Positions 1-6,893 are shown, counted from the stretch's first letter. The stretch is DNA of 26,233 nucleotides from Candidatus Accumulibacter vicinus (GCA_002425405.1 DIME01000098.1:1-26233), one strand, 5' to 3'. Numbers and translations are program-made. Notes: generated from the letters alone by a model not told the origin.

Positions 1-1190
1 GTGGTATCCAGGCGCAGTTCCCGGTTGGTGAACTCGGCACGGCCTGCGTCCATGTGTTCCCGCAGCAACTTCCAGATGATGGCGCCGGCCACGCCCTTGA
101 TCAGGTAGTCGTTGTCCACGAACACGCTGTGGTCGGCGGGAAAATGGCGGATAAGCACCCGTGTGCCCTGCGACGCCGCGGCAGGCGGGCTGCTGGAGGC
201 GGGTGCGGCTGGTTCCAGGGGCAGATCCGTGCTGCGGGACAGGTAGTCGATGCACATGGCCAACTGACCCGCCAGTATCACCAAGGCGTCCTCGTCCTCA
301 AAGGTGAAGCGCTGTTCCTCGGCGCTTTCCACCAACAGCACTCCCAACAGGCGTCCGCCCAGCAGCAGGGGCACGGCCAACTGGCTACCCGCTTCCACCA
401 GACCTGGGAAGGGAATCTCGGTTTCCAGGGCGTAGCCATCGACGCTGGCGGCGAAACGTTCCCGGGTGGCGTGGCTGTAACGGTATTCCTGCACCGCATA
501 CCCGATGCGGATGGGCGTGCGTTCCCTGGCGGCGACGCCAACAATGCCTTCGCCCATGCACACCTCGGAGCCCACGCCGGACTCCGCGTAGCCCCGGCTG
601 GCCACGGTGTAGAGCCGTTTGCCGTCCGGGTCTGCCATGAGCAGCATGGAATGGCAGATGTCCCAGTGCCGTTCCAGGCCTTCCAGCATCGTGTCGAGCA
701 GGCGGGCGAGATCGGCACAACCGGCGAGAACGGCCTGGTAGGCGCGCAGGCCAGAGAGCAGGTTGGCGCGCGGAGGGATTTCCGCGTCCACGTCGCCACT
801 CACCGCCACCACTTCCAGTACCCGGTAGATGTCGGAACCCAGCAGGCGGAACACCTTGCTCATGCCCGAGTGGGAGGCGATGGCCGCCAGCCGGGCTTTC
901 ATGTACGCGAACAGGGGCCCCGCGGTCTCGGTACGCAGGTATTCAACCTGGAGGCAGAAGTGGGCGGCGCTCACCGGGTCCACCACCTCCACCGTGGCGC
1001 GGTGGTTAAGGAGGATGTTTTCCCGGGTCTTGTTGAAGAACTGGTAGGACAGGGCCACATGCTGGTCGTCCACGAAGTGGACGTGGGAGAGCTTGGCGAC
1101 GTTGGGCATGCCGTCCGCCGCGCAGGTGGCGATGGTGGCGGGTACCGCGCCCTCGAAGCAGCGCCGCAGCGAGCGCAGGCTGAGCGTCAC
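1..1190 (-). CDS. PNPOx-like split-barrel / GAF domain protein (3' end outside window)
   Basis: Reading leftward from a GTG start at 1190, 396 codons stay open and run off the window edge. Residues about 1-140 form a pyridoxamine-phosphate-oxidase-like FMN split barrel (ATIATCAADGMPNVAKLSHV, then a QFFNKTRENIL segment). Residues about 155-315 look like a GAF domain (GEGIVGVAARERTPIRI; QLAVPLLLGGRLLGVLLVES). An Ala/Pro/Ser linker at about 322-342 leads to a C-terminal region (DNDYLIKGVAGAIIWKLL ... FTNRELRLD) that I recall from similar PNPOx-GAF proteins and that may be a winged-helix-like output. The start is set by a 4-base GTGA overlap with the stop of the upstream PNPOx-like gene, so the two are probably translationally coupled. 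A likely role is cytoplasmic redox or small-ligand sensing. The ligand is unknown, and enzyme activity is not shown by the sequence. Confidence 0.85.
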   Translation of the reverse strand, partial: MTLSLRSLRRCFEGAVPATIATCAADGMPNVAKLSHVHFVDDQHVALSYQFFNKTRENILLNHRATVEVVDPVSAAHFCLQVEYLRTETAGPLFAYMKARLAAIASHSGMSKVFRLLGSDIYRVLEVVAVSGDVDAEIPPRANLLSGLRAYQAVLAGCADLARLLDTMLEGLERHWDICHSMLLMADPDGKRLYTVASRGYAESGVGSEVCMGEGIVGVAARERTPIRIGYAVQEYRYSHATRERFAASVDGYALETEIPFPGLVEAGSQLAVPLLLGGRLLGVLLVESAEEQRFTFEDEDALVILAGQLAMCIDYLSRSTDLPLEPAAPASSSPPAAASQGTRVLIRHFPADHSVFVDNDYLIKGVAGAIIWKLLREHMDAGRAEFTNRELRLDT

Positions 1191-1705
1191 GGGTTGGGCT
1201 CCAAACGCATGCCCGCTTTGGGTCCGGGGGTCTGCTCGAACACCGCTTCGGGGGTGAAGGCCACACCCACCGCATCGTCCCCGGCCGGTGCCATCAACGC
1301 CCGGGAGAAGTTTTCCGAATAGCCCAGGGCCATGATCTCGGCGATGAACGCGGCGCCGCTGGCGAGCATGATCTCCCGATCGCCTGCCGCCAGCCGCTGG
1401 ATGCGCGCGCCGGCGGCCTTGAGCTGGAGGGTCACGTGGGTGGCGGGCCGGCTGAAGACGGCAGCGATAGGTGCGCCCGCCGCCAGGTCGTCCAGGATCC
1501 TCCGGGAACGCGGTTGCGAGAGGAACACCACCACTTCCCGCTGGTCGTCCGACACGCGGCAGCCGAAGGCCCGGGCGATGGAGGGCACCCGGGCAGCGTC
1601 GTGGGACGCCACGTTGATCGCCACCGGGCCGCCCAGAAACGCGGCTTGCGCGGCATCCAGCAGTGGGGGGTTGGCTTTCGTTTGGAGCATGGTGGCAACA
1701 ACCAA
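1187..1705 (-). CDS. Small pyridoxamine 5'-phosphate oxidase-like flavin-binding protein
   Basis: This 172-residue protein has the look of a stand-alone PNPOx-like split-barrel protein: an N-terminal GGPVAINVASHDAARVPSIARAFG segment (shown here in part: GPVAINVASHDAARVPSIAR), a strand DDQREVVVFL, and a central PIAAVFSRPATHVTLQLKAA stretch typical of the FMN-binding barrel. The frame opens with TTG at 1705. An ATG at 1690 (MLQTKANPP) is an equally plausible start, and neither has a strong ribosome binding site. Its stop overlaps the GTG start of the PNPOx-GAF gene by four bases, so the two are one transcription unit diverging from the cytochrome/E1 operon. The specific cofactor and substrate cannot be told from the sequence. 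Confidence 0.8.
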   Translation of the reverse strand: MVVATMLQTKANPPLLDAAQAAFLGGPVAINVASHDAARVPSIARAFGCRVSDDQREVVVFLSQPRSRRILDDLAAGAPIAAVFSRPATHVTLQLKAAGARIQRLAAGDREIMLASGAAFIAEIMALGYSENFSRALMAPAGDDAVGVAFTPEAVFEQTPGPKAGMRLEPNP

Positions 1706-1888
1706 ATGTCTCGATCAGGAATGTTGGGTGGATTCTACAAGTTTAGCTCGCACCCACGTTCCGGTGCCCTTTAGTAAATTATTAGCAATTCGGTATGAAA
1801 CACTTAGCAACGCGCCTCGCCGCGGGAGCCTAGTCTTCGTATTGCACGTGCCGTCCCCTTTTTCTATTCTCATCGGAGGTCATCCACC
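1706..1888. promoter_or_regulatory. Divergent intergenic region with spaced TTAGCAA repeats
   Basis: This is the only AT-rich patch in the left block and it separates two divergent operons, so it should hold both promoters. TTAGCAA occurs at 1782-1788 and again at 1804-1810, 22 bases apart start to start (about two helical turns), with a related TTAGTAA at 1771-1777. Such same-face repeats suit an operator. A TATGAA at 1794-1799 is a possible rightward -10. ATTCTA at 1732-1737 reads TAGAAT leftward and is a possible -10 for the PNPOx pair, but no convincing -35 accompanies either. A clear GGAGGT ribosome binding site sits at 1875-1880 ahead of the cytochrome ATG. Confidence 0.4.
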
Positions 1889-2398
1889 ATGCAAGCTTTC
1901 GCTCTCGCCCTCGCGACCCTGTCATTCCTCTCCATCCTCTCGCTGTCACCCGCGTCGGCTGCTTCCGGCAACGACGCGCGCCTCATCGAGCGCGGCAAAT
2001 ACCTGGCGCAGGTAGCCGGTTGCAACGACTGCCACACGCCCGGCTACATGCAAACCGAGGGCAAGGTGCCGGAAAACCTTTGGCTCACCGGTACCGACGT
2101 GGGATTCCAGGGGCCGTGGGGCACGAGCTACCCGGTCAACCTGCGCCTCTACATGGACAAGATGGGCGAGGCCCAATGGATCGCCAGAGCCCGCCAGCCC
2201 ATGCGCCCGCCCATGCCCTGGTTCAACCTGCGCGAAATGTCGGACAAGGACCTGATCGCCCTGTACCGCTACGTACGTTTCCTCGGCCCCGCCGGTGACC
2301 CCGCGCCGGTGGCCGTCGCCCCCGGCCAGCCGGTGGCCACCCCCTATGTCGAGTTCGTGCCCAAGAACCTGCCGCTCGGCAAGCAGGCCAGCCGCTAA
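1889..2398 (+). CDS. Exported monohaem c-type cytochrome
   Basis: The 169-residue protein starts with a signal peptide (hydrophobic residues about 4-20, likely cleavage after PASA at residue 24). It carries one haem c site, C45-N-D-C48-H49. The later segment MRPPMPWFNLREMSDKDLIALYRYVR resembles the distal part of cytochrome subunits that serve periplasmic dehydrogenases; a Met in RPPMPWF could be the axial ligand (inference). The start is supported by GGAGGT eight bases upstream. It is the first gene of a rightward operon, 23 bases ahead of the E1 alpha gene. A periplasmic cytochrome in front of a cytoplasmic thiamine-diphosphate enzyme is odd. It may take electrons from a dehydrogenase encoded elsewhere. 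Confidence 0.88.
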   Translation: MQAFALALATLSFLSILSLSPASAASGNDARLIERGKYLAQVAGCNDCHTPGYMQTEGKVPENLWLTGTDVGFQGPWGTSYPVNLRLYMDKMGEAQWIARARQPMRPPMPWFNLREMSDKDLIALYRYVRFLGPAGDPAPVAVAPGQPVATPYVEFVPKNLPLGKQASR

Positions 2399-2421
2399 GC
2401 GAAACGCAAGGAGACCCGACC

Positions 2422-3390
2422 ATGCAACAAGCACCCAAAACACCCCCATCGCCCCTGACCCGTCTGGAAACCATGCTCCTGATCCGCGCCTACGAGCACC
2501 AGCTCGTGGAACTGCAAAAGAACGGTGCACCGGGCACCTGCACGAGCGTCGGCCAGGAGGCCTGCGCAGTCGGCGTGGTTGCTGCCCTGGAAAGCCGGGA
2601 CCGCATCGTCACCAACCACCGCAGCGCCGGCCACCTCATCGCCCGAGGCGCCGAGCCGCGCCGTCTGATGGCGGAAGTGCTGGGTCGCGTCGACGGCTAC
2701 TGCGGCGGCCGAAGCGGCAGCCTGCACATCTCGGCCAGGGAGCTGGGCGTGGTGCTCACCTCCACCATCGTCGGTGGCGAGCTGTCAATGGCCCCCGGTG
2801 TCGCCCTGGCCCAGAAGATGGGCAAGGGCGAGCCCGGGGGCATCGTCGCCGTCTTCTTCGGCGACGGTGCCGCCTGCGAAGGCATCTTCCACGAGGCCCT
2901 GAATCTGGCCGTGCAATGGCAACTGCCCTTGCTGTTCGTTTGCGAAAACAACCAATGGCAGGCCTTCGTGCACCGCTTGGAGACCATGCCCGACAACGCC
3001 ATCGCCAACTGGGCCAAGGGCCATGGCCTGCCTGTGGAAACCGTGGACGGCAACGACGCGGAAGCGGTGCTGGAAGCCGCCGCCCACGCCATCGCCCACA
3101 TCCGGCAAGGCGGCAGCCCCGCTTTCCTGGAACTCGTCACCTACCGCCAGCGCGGCCACTTCGAGCCGGACGACCAGGCCTACGTGGCCCCGGCCGAACT
3201 GGACTACTGGCGCGCGCGCGACCCCATCGACCGGCAGGTCCAGCGCCTAAAAGCGCAAGGCCTGATCGACGACAATGGCCTCACCGCGCTGGAACGGCAG
3301 ACACAGGCAAGCATCGCCACTGCCCTGGCCTTTGCCCAGACGAGTCCCTGGCCCGCCCCGGAAACCCTCACCGACCACGTCTACGCTTGA
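2422..3390 (+). CDS. acoA: Thiamine-diphosphate-dependent dehydrogenase E1 component, alpha subunit (acetoin/pyruvate type)
   Basis: The 322-residue length and sequence match E1 alpha subunits of the 2-oxo-acid/acetoin dehydrogenase family. The thiamine diphosphate motif is clear: GDG at residues 147-149 and NN at 176-177, about 30 residues apart. The upstream GRVDGYCGGRSGSLHI segment is the usual GK/RxGSxH region. E1 decarboxylates or cleaves the substrate on thiamine diphosphate as an alpha2beta2 tetramer. AAGGAG precedes the ATG, and the beta subunit follows after 15 bases. Acetoin is the likeliest substrate given the short subunit, but pyruvate or another 2-oxo compound cannot be excluded. 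Proline codons are mainly CCC (11 of 18 by hand count), unlike the genes right of 5470. The acoA symbol is a family-level assignment. Confidence 0.88.
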   Translation: MQQAPKTPPSPLTRLETMLLIRAYEHQLVELQKNGAPGTCTSVGQEACAVGVVAALESRDRIVTNHRSAGHLIARGAEPRRLMAEVLGRVDGYCGGRSGSLHISARELGVVLTSTIVGGELSMAPGVALAQKMGKGEPGGIVAVFFGDGAACEGIFHEALNLAVQWQLPLLFVCENNQWQAFVHRLETMPDNAIANWAKGHGLPVETVDGNDAEAVLEAAAHAIAHIRQGGSPAFLELVTYRQRGHFEPDDQAYVAPAELDYWRARDPIDRQVQRLKAQGLIDDNGLTALERQTQASIATALAFAQTSPWPAPETLTDHVYA

Positions 3391-3405
3391 GAGAAAGGAT
3401 TACCC

Positions 3406-4392
3406 ATGAGCACGATGATCCAAATGACTGCCGCTCAGGCGATCAATCTGGCCTTGCGCGAAGAGATGCGGCGGGACCCCGACGTGTTTTTGATGGGCGA
3501 GGGCAGTGCCACCAAGCACCGCGATCTGGTGGACGCCTTCGGCCCCGATCGGGTGCGCAACACGCCGCTGGCCGAGGCGATCATCGCCGGCACCGCCGTG
3601 GGCGCCGCCGCCAGCGGCCTGCGCCCGGTCATCGATCTGCTGTTCGCTCCCTTCATGACCTACGCCATGGACGCTCTGGTCAATAGCGCTGGCAAACTGC
3701 GCTACCTCTCCGGCGGCCAGTTCCGCTTCCCCTTGGTGGCCATGGGCATGACCGGCACCGGCTGGTGTGTGGGCGCCCAGCACAACCACAACATCGAGGC
3801 CATGTTCGTCCACACCCCTGGCGTCAAGGTGGTGATGCCCTCGGAACCAGCGGACTTCAAGGGGCTGCTCAAGGCTGCCATACGCGACGACAACCCGGTG
3901 CTGTTCTTCATCGACCTGGGGCTGCTATGCCAGGAGGGCGAGGTGACCGAGGATCCTGACTTCATCATCCCACTGGGCAAGGCTGCCATCCGCCGCTCCG
4001 GGGATGACATCACCCTGGTGAGCTACGCGAAGACCGTGGCCGTGTGCTTGCAGGCCGCTCGGCAACTGGCAGAACGAGGCATCTCGGCGGAAGTCGTCGA
4101 CCTGCGCAGCCTCAAACCCCTGGACGAAAACACTGTGCTGGACTCGGTGCGCAAGACCGGCCGCCTGATGGTGGTGCATGAAGCCAGCGGCCTGTGCGGC
4201 ATCGCTGCCGAGCTTGCTGCCCTGGTTTCCACCAAGGCATTCCCCAGCCTACGTGGCCCAGTGGTGCGCCTGACCGGACCGGATGCCCCCATCCCTTCAT
4301 CCTGGGCGCTGGAACAGGCGGTCGTACCCCAACCCGAGAGGGTCGTGAACGCCACCCTGGAACTGCTGGGCGCAGCGCACTCGGTTAACTGA
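3406..4392 (+). CDS. acoB: Thiamine-diphosphate-dependent dehydrogenase E1 component, beta subunit (acetoin/pyruvate type)
   Basis: At 328 residues this is a full-length E1 beta subunit (transketolase pyrimidine-binding domain, then transketolase C-terminal domain). Visible family motifs are NTPLAEA, whose Glu activates the cofactor, GAQHNHNIEAMFVHTPGVKV, VVMPSEPADFKGLL, and a C-terminal RLMVVHEAS followed by RLTGPDAPIPSSWALE. AAAGGA precedes the ATG and the gene is tightly linked to the alpha subunit. In known acetoin or pyruvate operons the next genes encode the lipoyl E2 and often E3. Here neither follows: the next frame is a broken cupin gene and then a tRNA operon. The complex must therefore borrow an E2 from elsewhere, or the operon has lost its tail. 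Confidence 0.88.
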   Translation: MSTMIQMTAAQAINLALREEMRRDPDVFLMGEGSATKHRDLVDAFGPDRVRNTPLAEAIIAGTAVGAAASGLRPVIDLLFAPFMTYAMDALVNSAGKLRYLSGGQFRFPLVAMGMTGTGWCVGAQHNHNIEAMFVHTPGVKVVMPSEPADFKGLLKAAIRDDNPVLFFIDLGLLCQEGEVTEDPDFIIPLGKAAIRRSGDDITLVSYAKTVAVCLQAARQLAERGISAEVVDLRSLKPLDENTVLDSVRKTGRLMVVHEASGLCGIAAELAALVSTKAFPSLRGPVVRLTGPDAPIPSSWALEQAVVPQPERVVNATLELLGAAHSVN

Positions 4393-4518
4393 GGTAAGTT
4401 GGCAACATGCCGTCCGACGTTTTGTACAATTTGCCAGACGGAGCACTGAATATCCGGGCCCATGGGTCTTTACAAGACCTGTTGGCCGTTACCCCCATCC
4501 ACTGCGAGGAGAGTCACA

Positions 4519-4673
4519 TGGCCAAGTCCACCACTACCTATTGGAACGCCCTGGGCCCGGAGAATCGTGAGCGTTGGACATCCATAAAGGGATTGGAAGG
4601 AATGGCCGAAGAACTGACTCGCAGTTATCCAGACTCTCCGGGACCATGTTCCGCGGGCAAAGCAACCGCTTGA
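4519..4673 (+). pseudogene. Truncated cupin-type gene, 5' fragment
   Basis: An ATG at 4519 with a good GAGGAGAG ribosome binding site opens a frame whose first ~34 residues (STTTYWNALGPENRERW, then LEGMAEELT) read like the beginning of small cupin proteins as I remember them. After EELT, where such proteins continue into the beta barrel, the sequence changes to an unrelated tail (SYPDSPGPCSAGKATA) and stops at 4671-4673. No other frame downstream restores the barrel before the tRNA promoter at 4729. I read this as a gene cut by a rearrangement near 4620-4640. A TACAAT at 4425-4430 could be part of a promoter for it. The cupin assignment rests on memory of the family and is moderate. Confidence 0.5.
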
Positions 4674-4728
4674 TTCACCGTCCATTGCCTGAGAGGGCAA
4701 AGTCACCCTGGAAATTTCGGAGGTGTCA

Positions 4729-4757
4729 TTGACCGTCAGCGTACCAGATTGTAGAAT
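4729..4757 (+). promoter_or_regulatory. Sigma-70 promoter of the tRNA operon
   Basis: TTGACC (4729-4734) and TAGAAT (4752-4757) are separated by exactly 17 bases, each matching the sigma-70 consensus at five of six positions. A GC-rich stretch (GCCCGC) lies between the -10 and the expected start near 4763-4765. That is the discriminator type associated with stringent control of stable RNA. The first tRNA begins at 4769. Confidence 0.75.
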
Positions 4758-4768
4758 GCCCGCTTTCT

Positions 4769-4845
4769 CGGGGCGTAGCGCAGCCTGGTAGCGCATCTGC
4801 TTTGGGAGCAGAGGGTCGTGAGTTCGAATCCCACCGCCCCGACCA
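4769..4845 (+). tRNA. tRNA-Pro(TGG)
   Basis: The 77-base cloverleaf has an acceptor CGGGGCG pairing with CGCCCCG, discriminator A and encoded CCA (4843-4845). The anticodon stem TCTGC/GCAGA holds loop TTTGGGA with anticodon TGG at 4803-4805. The T-stem GTGAG/CCCAC has one A-C mismatch (position 52-62), whereas CTCAC would pair fully. The other stems are intact. It is the first of three co-directional tRNAs, the same Pro/Arg/His combination found in the E. coli argX-hisR-leuT-proM operon. Confidence 0.95.
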
Positions 4846-4931
4846 GTCGAACAAATGCCTGTGGCAAATGTACCGAAGTACCAAACGTACCAAGAGGCGG
4901 CAGGAAGCAGTGACCAGGCAATGTCGTGCTC

Positions 4932-5008
4932 GCGCCCGTAGCTCAACCGGATAGAGCACCGGCCTTCTAAGCCGGGGGTCGTGAGTTCGAGTCTCGCCGG
5001 GCGCGCCA
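4932..5008 (+). tRNA. tRNA-Arg(TCT)
   Basis: Acceptor GCGCCCG pairs with CGGGCGC, discriminator G, encoded CCA at 5006-5008. The anticodon stem CCGGC/GCCGG holds loop CTTCTAA with anticodon TCT at 4966-4968. The T-arm GTGAG/CTCGC pairs with one wobble. The 15 bases 4976-4990 are identical to 4813-4827 of the neighbouring tRNA-Pro. Confidence 0.95.
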
Positions 5009-5015
5009 GAATAGT

Positions 5016-5092
5016 GGCGGTGTTAGCTCAGTTGGTAGAGCACTGGATTGTGATTCCAGTGGTCACGGGTTCGAATCCCGTACATCGCCCCA
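5016..5092 (+). tRNA. tRNA-His(GTG)
   Basis: The gene includes the tRNA-His hallmark extra 5' G (position -1, base 5016), which pairs with C73. The acceptor then pairs throughout with one G-T wobble. The anticodon stem CTGGA/TCCAG holds loop TTGTGAT with anticodon GTG at 5050-5052. The T-stem ACGGG/CCCGT is perfect and CCA is encoded (5090-5092). It lies only 7 bases after tRNA-Arg and is the last gene of the operon. Confidence 0.95.
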
Positions 5093-5114
5093 GTAACGAT
5101 CCCTCGGAAGAGCC

Positions 5115-5133
5115 GGGGGGATTCCCCATTTTT
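5115..5133 (+). terminator. Possible rho-independent terminator of the tRNA operon
   Basis: A short GGGG/CCCC stem with a 4-5 base loop is followed by A and five T residues (5129-5133). The stem is only four pairs, so termination efficiency is doubtful and read-through into gltX is possible. Confidence 0.4.
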
Positions 5134-5159
5134 GGTTAACGGAGGCAGATTGCCTGCCG

Positions 5160-5460
5160 GTGGCGGGCCCATCGAACACCGCGAAGAGGCTGATTGTGGA
5201 GACGGACGGCGGAATGGTGCCCCTTGTCGAGACCGTGGCGGGCGCTGCGGACGCCCGCAAGGGGAAGTGCACGCACTGGCGAGAAGCGAAGGTCTGTATT
5301 GCACAGCGGCAGGGCGAGGCCGTTCCCAAGGCCGGCGTGGCGAGAAAGGGTCCCCTGGAAGCGGGGGCCCTCCTGAAGCGGCTGGTCGATGCGCTGGGAT
5401 TTGGCCCCAAGACCCAGGTTCACGGTGTTGGCGACGGGGCGACCTGGATCAGCAGCCAAA
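5160..5460 (+). pseudogene. ISKra4-family-like transposase fragment
   Basis: The frame opening at about 5160 encodes LIVETDGGMVPLVETV, then ADARKGKCTHWREAKVC and GFGPKTQVHGVGDGATWISS. These match, in order, the central catalytic part of ISKra4-family transposases as I recall them (DGxMVP, RRKxK..WKEARL, GFGxxTxVHxVGDGAxWI). Both ends are missing: there is no N-terminal domain upstream, and the match stops at about 5460, where the sequence passes in a different frame into the start of gltX. It is a remnant with no terminal inverted repeats visible. Its loss of the rest of the element, and its position between a tRNA operon and gltX, point to an old rearrangement at this junction. Confidence 0.62.
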
Positions 5461-5469
5461 TTGCGAAGA

Positions 5470-6864
5470 ATGACCATGATTCGTACCCGTTTTGCGCCTT
5501 CGCCAACCGGTTTCCTGCATATCGGCGGGGCGCGCACTGCTCTTTTCGCGTGGGCTTACGCTCGCCACCATGCCGGCCGCTTCATCCTGCGCATCGAGGA
5601 CACCGACCTGGTACGTTCGACTCCGGAAGCGGTGCAGGCAATTCTGGATGGCATGCATTGGCTGGGCCTCACCCACGACGAGGGGCCCTTCTACCAGACG
5701 CAACGGATGTCTCGCTACCGGGAGGTGATCGAAGAAATGCTCCTGGCCGGTAGCGCCTACCCCTGTTACATGACGCCGGCAGAACTCGATCACCTGCGTG
5801 AGGAGCAGCGTGCCGCAGGCCTCAAACCACGTTACGATGGTCGCTGGCGTCCGGAACCGGGCAAGACCTTGCCGACGCCGCCAGCAGGGATGCGGCCGGT
5901 GATCCGCTTCAGAAATCCGACCGACGGGGTGGTCGCCTGGGATGACCTCGTCAAGGGGCGGATCGAGATCGCCAATGAGGAACTTGACGACCTGGTCATT
6001 GCGCGCGCCGATGGCACGCCGACCTACAACTTCTGTGTCGTCGTCGATGACCGGGATATGGGCATCACGCACGTCATCCGTGGCGACGACCATGTCAACA
6101 ACACGCCGCGCCAGATCAACATCCTGCAGGCGCTCGGTGCACAATTGCCGCTCTATGCGCACCTGTCAATGATTCTTGGCGACGATGGCCAGAAACTGTC
6201 GAAGCGGCATGGCGCGGTCAGCGTCATGCAGTACGACGACGAGGGCTATCTGCCGGAAGCGGTGCTCAATTATCTCGCACGCCTCGGCTGGTCGCATGGC
6301 GATGACGAGATTTTCTCGATGCCACAGTTCTGTGAATGGTTCGACCTCGACCATATCACCCCGTCAGCAGCACAGTTCAATACCGAAAAGCTGAACTGGC
6401 TCAATGCCTACTACCTGAAGCGCACCGAAACGGCGCGACTGGCAGATCTGGTGCGACCACGGCTGCAGGCGCGCGGTGTCACGGTTGCCGCCGCACCGTC
6501 GCTCGCAGCGATCATCGATCTGTACAAGGAGCGTGCCGCCAACCTGAACGAACTTGCCGACCTCGCGGAAGTGTTCTACATCGAACTGCATCCGAAAGCG
6601 GAGCTGCTGGCAAAGCACCTTACCCCGGAAACGCTGCCGGCGCTGGAAGATTTCATTGATCACCTGCCGGAGGTTGCCTGGGAAGCCTCCGCAATTGGCG
6701 CCTTGATCAAGGCGAGCGTTGCCAGGCACGGGCTGAAGATGCCCAAGCTGGCGATGCCGCTGCGCGTGATGTTGACGGGCCTGGAACAGACCCCGTCGGT
6801 CGATGCCGTGGTCGCCCTTTTCCCGCGCGAGACGGTGCTCAAGCGACTCGCCGTGGCCAGGTAA
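5470..6864 (+). CDS. gltX: Glutamyl-tRNA synthetase
   Basis: The 464-residue protein is full length for bacterial GluRS, which charges tRNA-Glu with glutamate in the cytoplasm. The class I signatures are present: FAPSPTGFLHIGGARTALF (HIGH-type H17-I-G-G) and KLSKR (residues 242-246, KMSKS-type). ILRIEDTD is also typical. ATG at 5470 gives MTMIRTRF and ATG at 5476 gives MIRTRF; neither has a strong Shine-Dalgarno (only GAAGA close upstream). The preceding bases belong to the transposase remnant, so the native leader seems to have been replaced and the promoter is not obvious. Proline codons are mainly CCG (21 of 30 by hand count), unlike acoA. A perfect hairpin follows the stop. Confidence 0.96.
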   Translation: MTMIRTRFAPSPTGFLHIGGARTALFAWAYARHHAGRFILRIEDTDLVRSTPEAVQAILDGMHWLGLTHDEGPFYQTQRMSRYREVIEEMLLAGSAYPCYMTPAELDHLREEQRAAGLKPRYDGRWRPEPGKTLPTPPAGMRPVIRFRNPTDGVVAWDDLVKGRIEIANEELDDLVIARADGTPTYNFCVVVDDRDMGITHVIRGDDHVNNTPRQINILQALGAQLPLYAHLSMILGDDGQKLSKRHGAVSVMQYDDEGYLPEAVLNYLARLGWSHGDDEIFSMPQFCEWFDLDHITPSAAQFNTEKLNWLNAYYLKRTETARLADLVRPRLQARGVTVAAAPSLAAIIDLYKERAANLNELADLAEVFYIELHPKAELLAKHLTPETLPALEDFIDHLPEVAWEASAIGALIKASVARHGLKMPKLAMPLRVMLTGLEQTPSVDAVVALFPRETVLKRLAVAR

Positions 6865-6870
6865 GACCTG

Positions 6871-6893
6871 ACGATCATGAGTTTCATGATCGT
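6871..6893. terminator. Perfect 10-bp hairpin between convergent genes
   Basis: ACGATCATGA, loop GTT and TCATGATCGT form a perfect inverted repeat seven bases after the gltX stop. The downstream gene converges from the right. There is no T-run on either side, so it may be an mRNA 3'-end stabiliser or a weak bidirectional terminator rather than a classical one. Confidence 0.45.

Noticed and set aside
54..1322. Rightward open frame of 422 codons
   Set aside because: It is antisense to the PNPOx-GAF gene, rich in His/Gln/Gly as expected of a GC-rich shadow, and shows no domain; the leftward frame has clear conserved motifs.
2295..3686. Rightward 463-codon frame over the E1 genes
   Set aside because: Arg/Pro/His-rich alternate frame of acoA and acoB with no domain.
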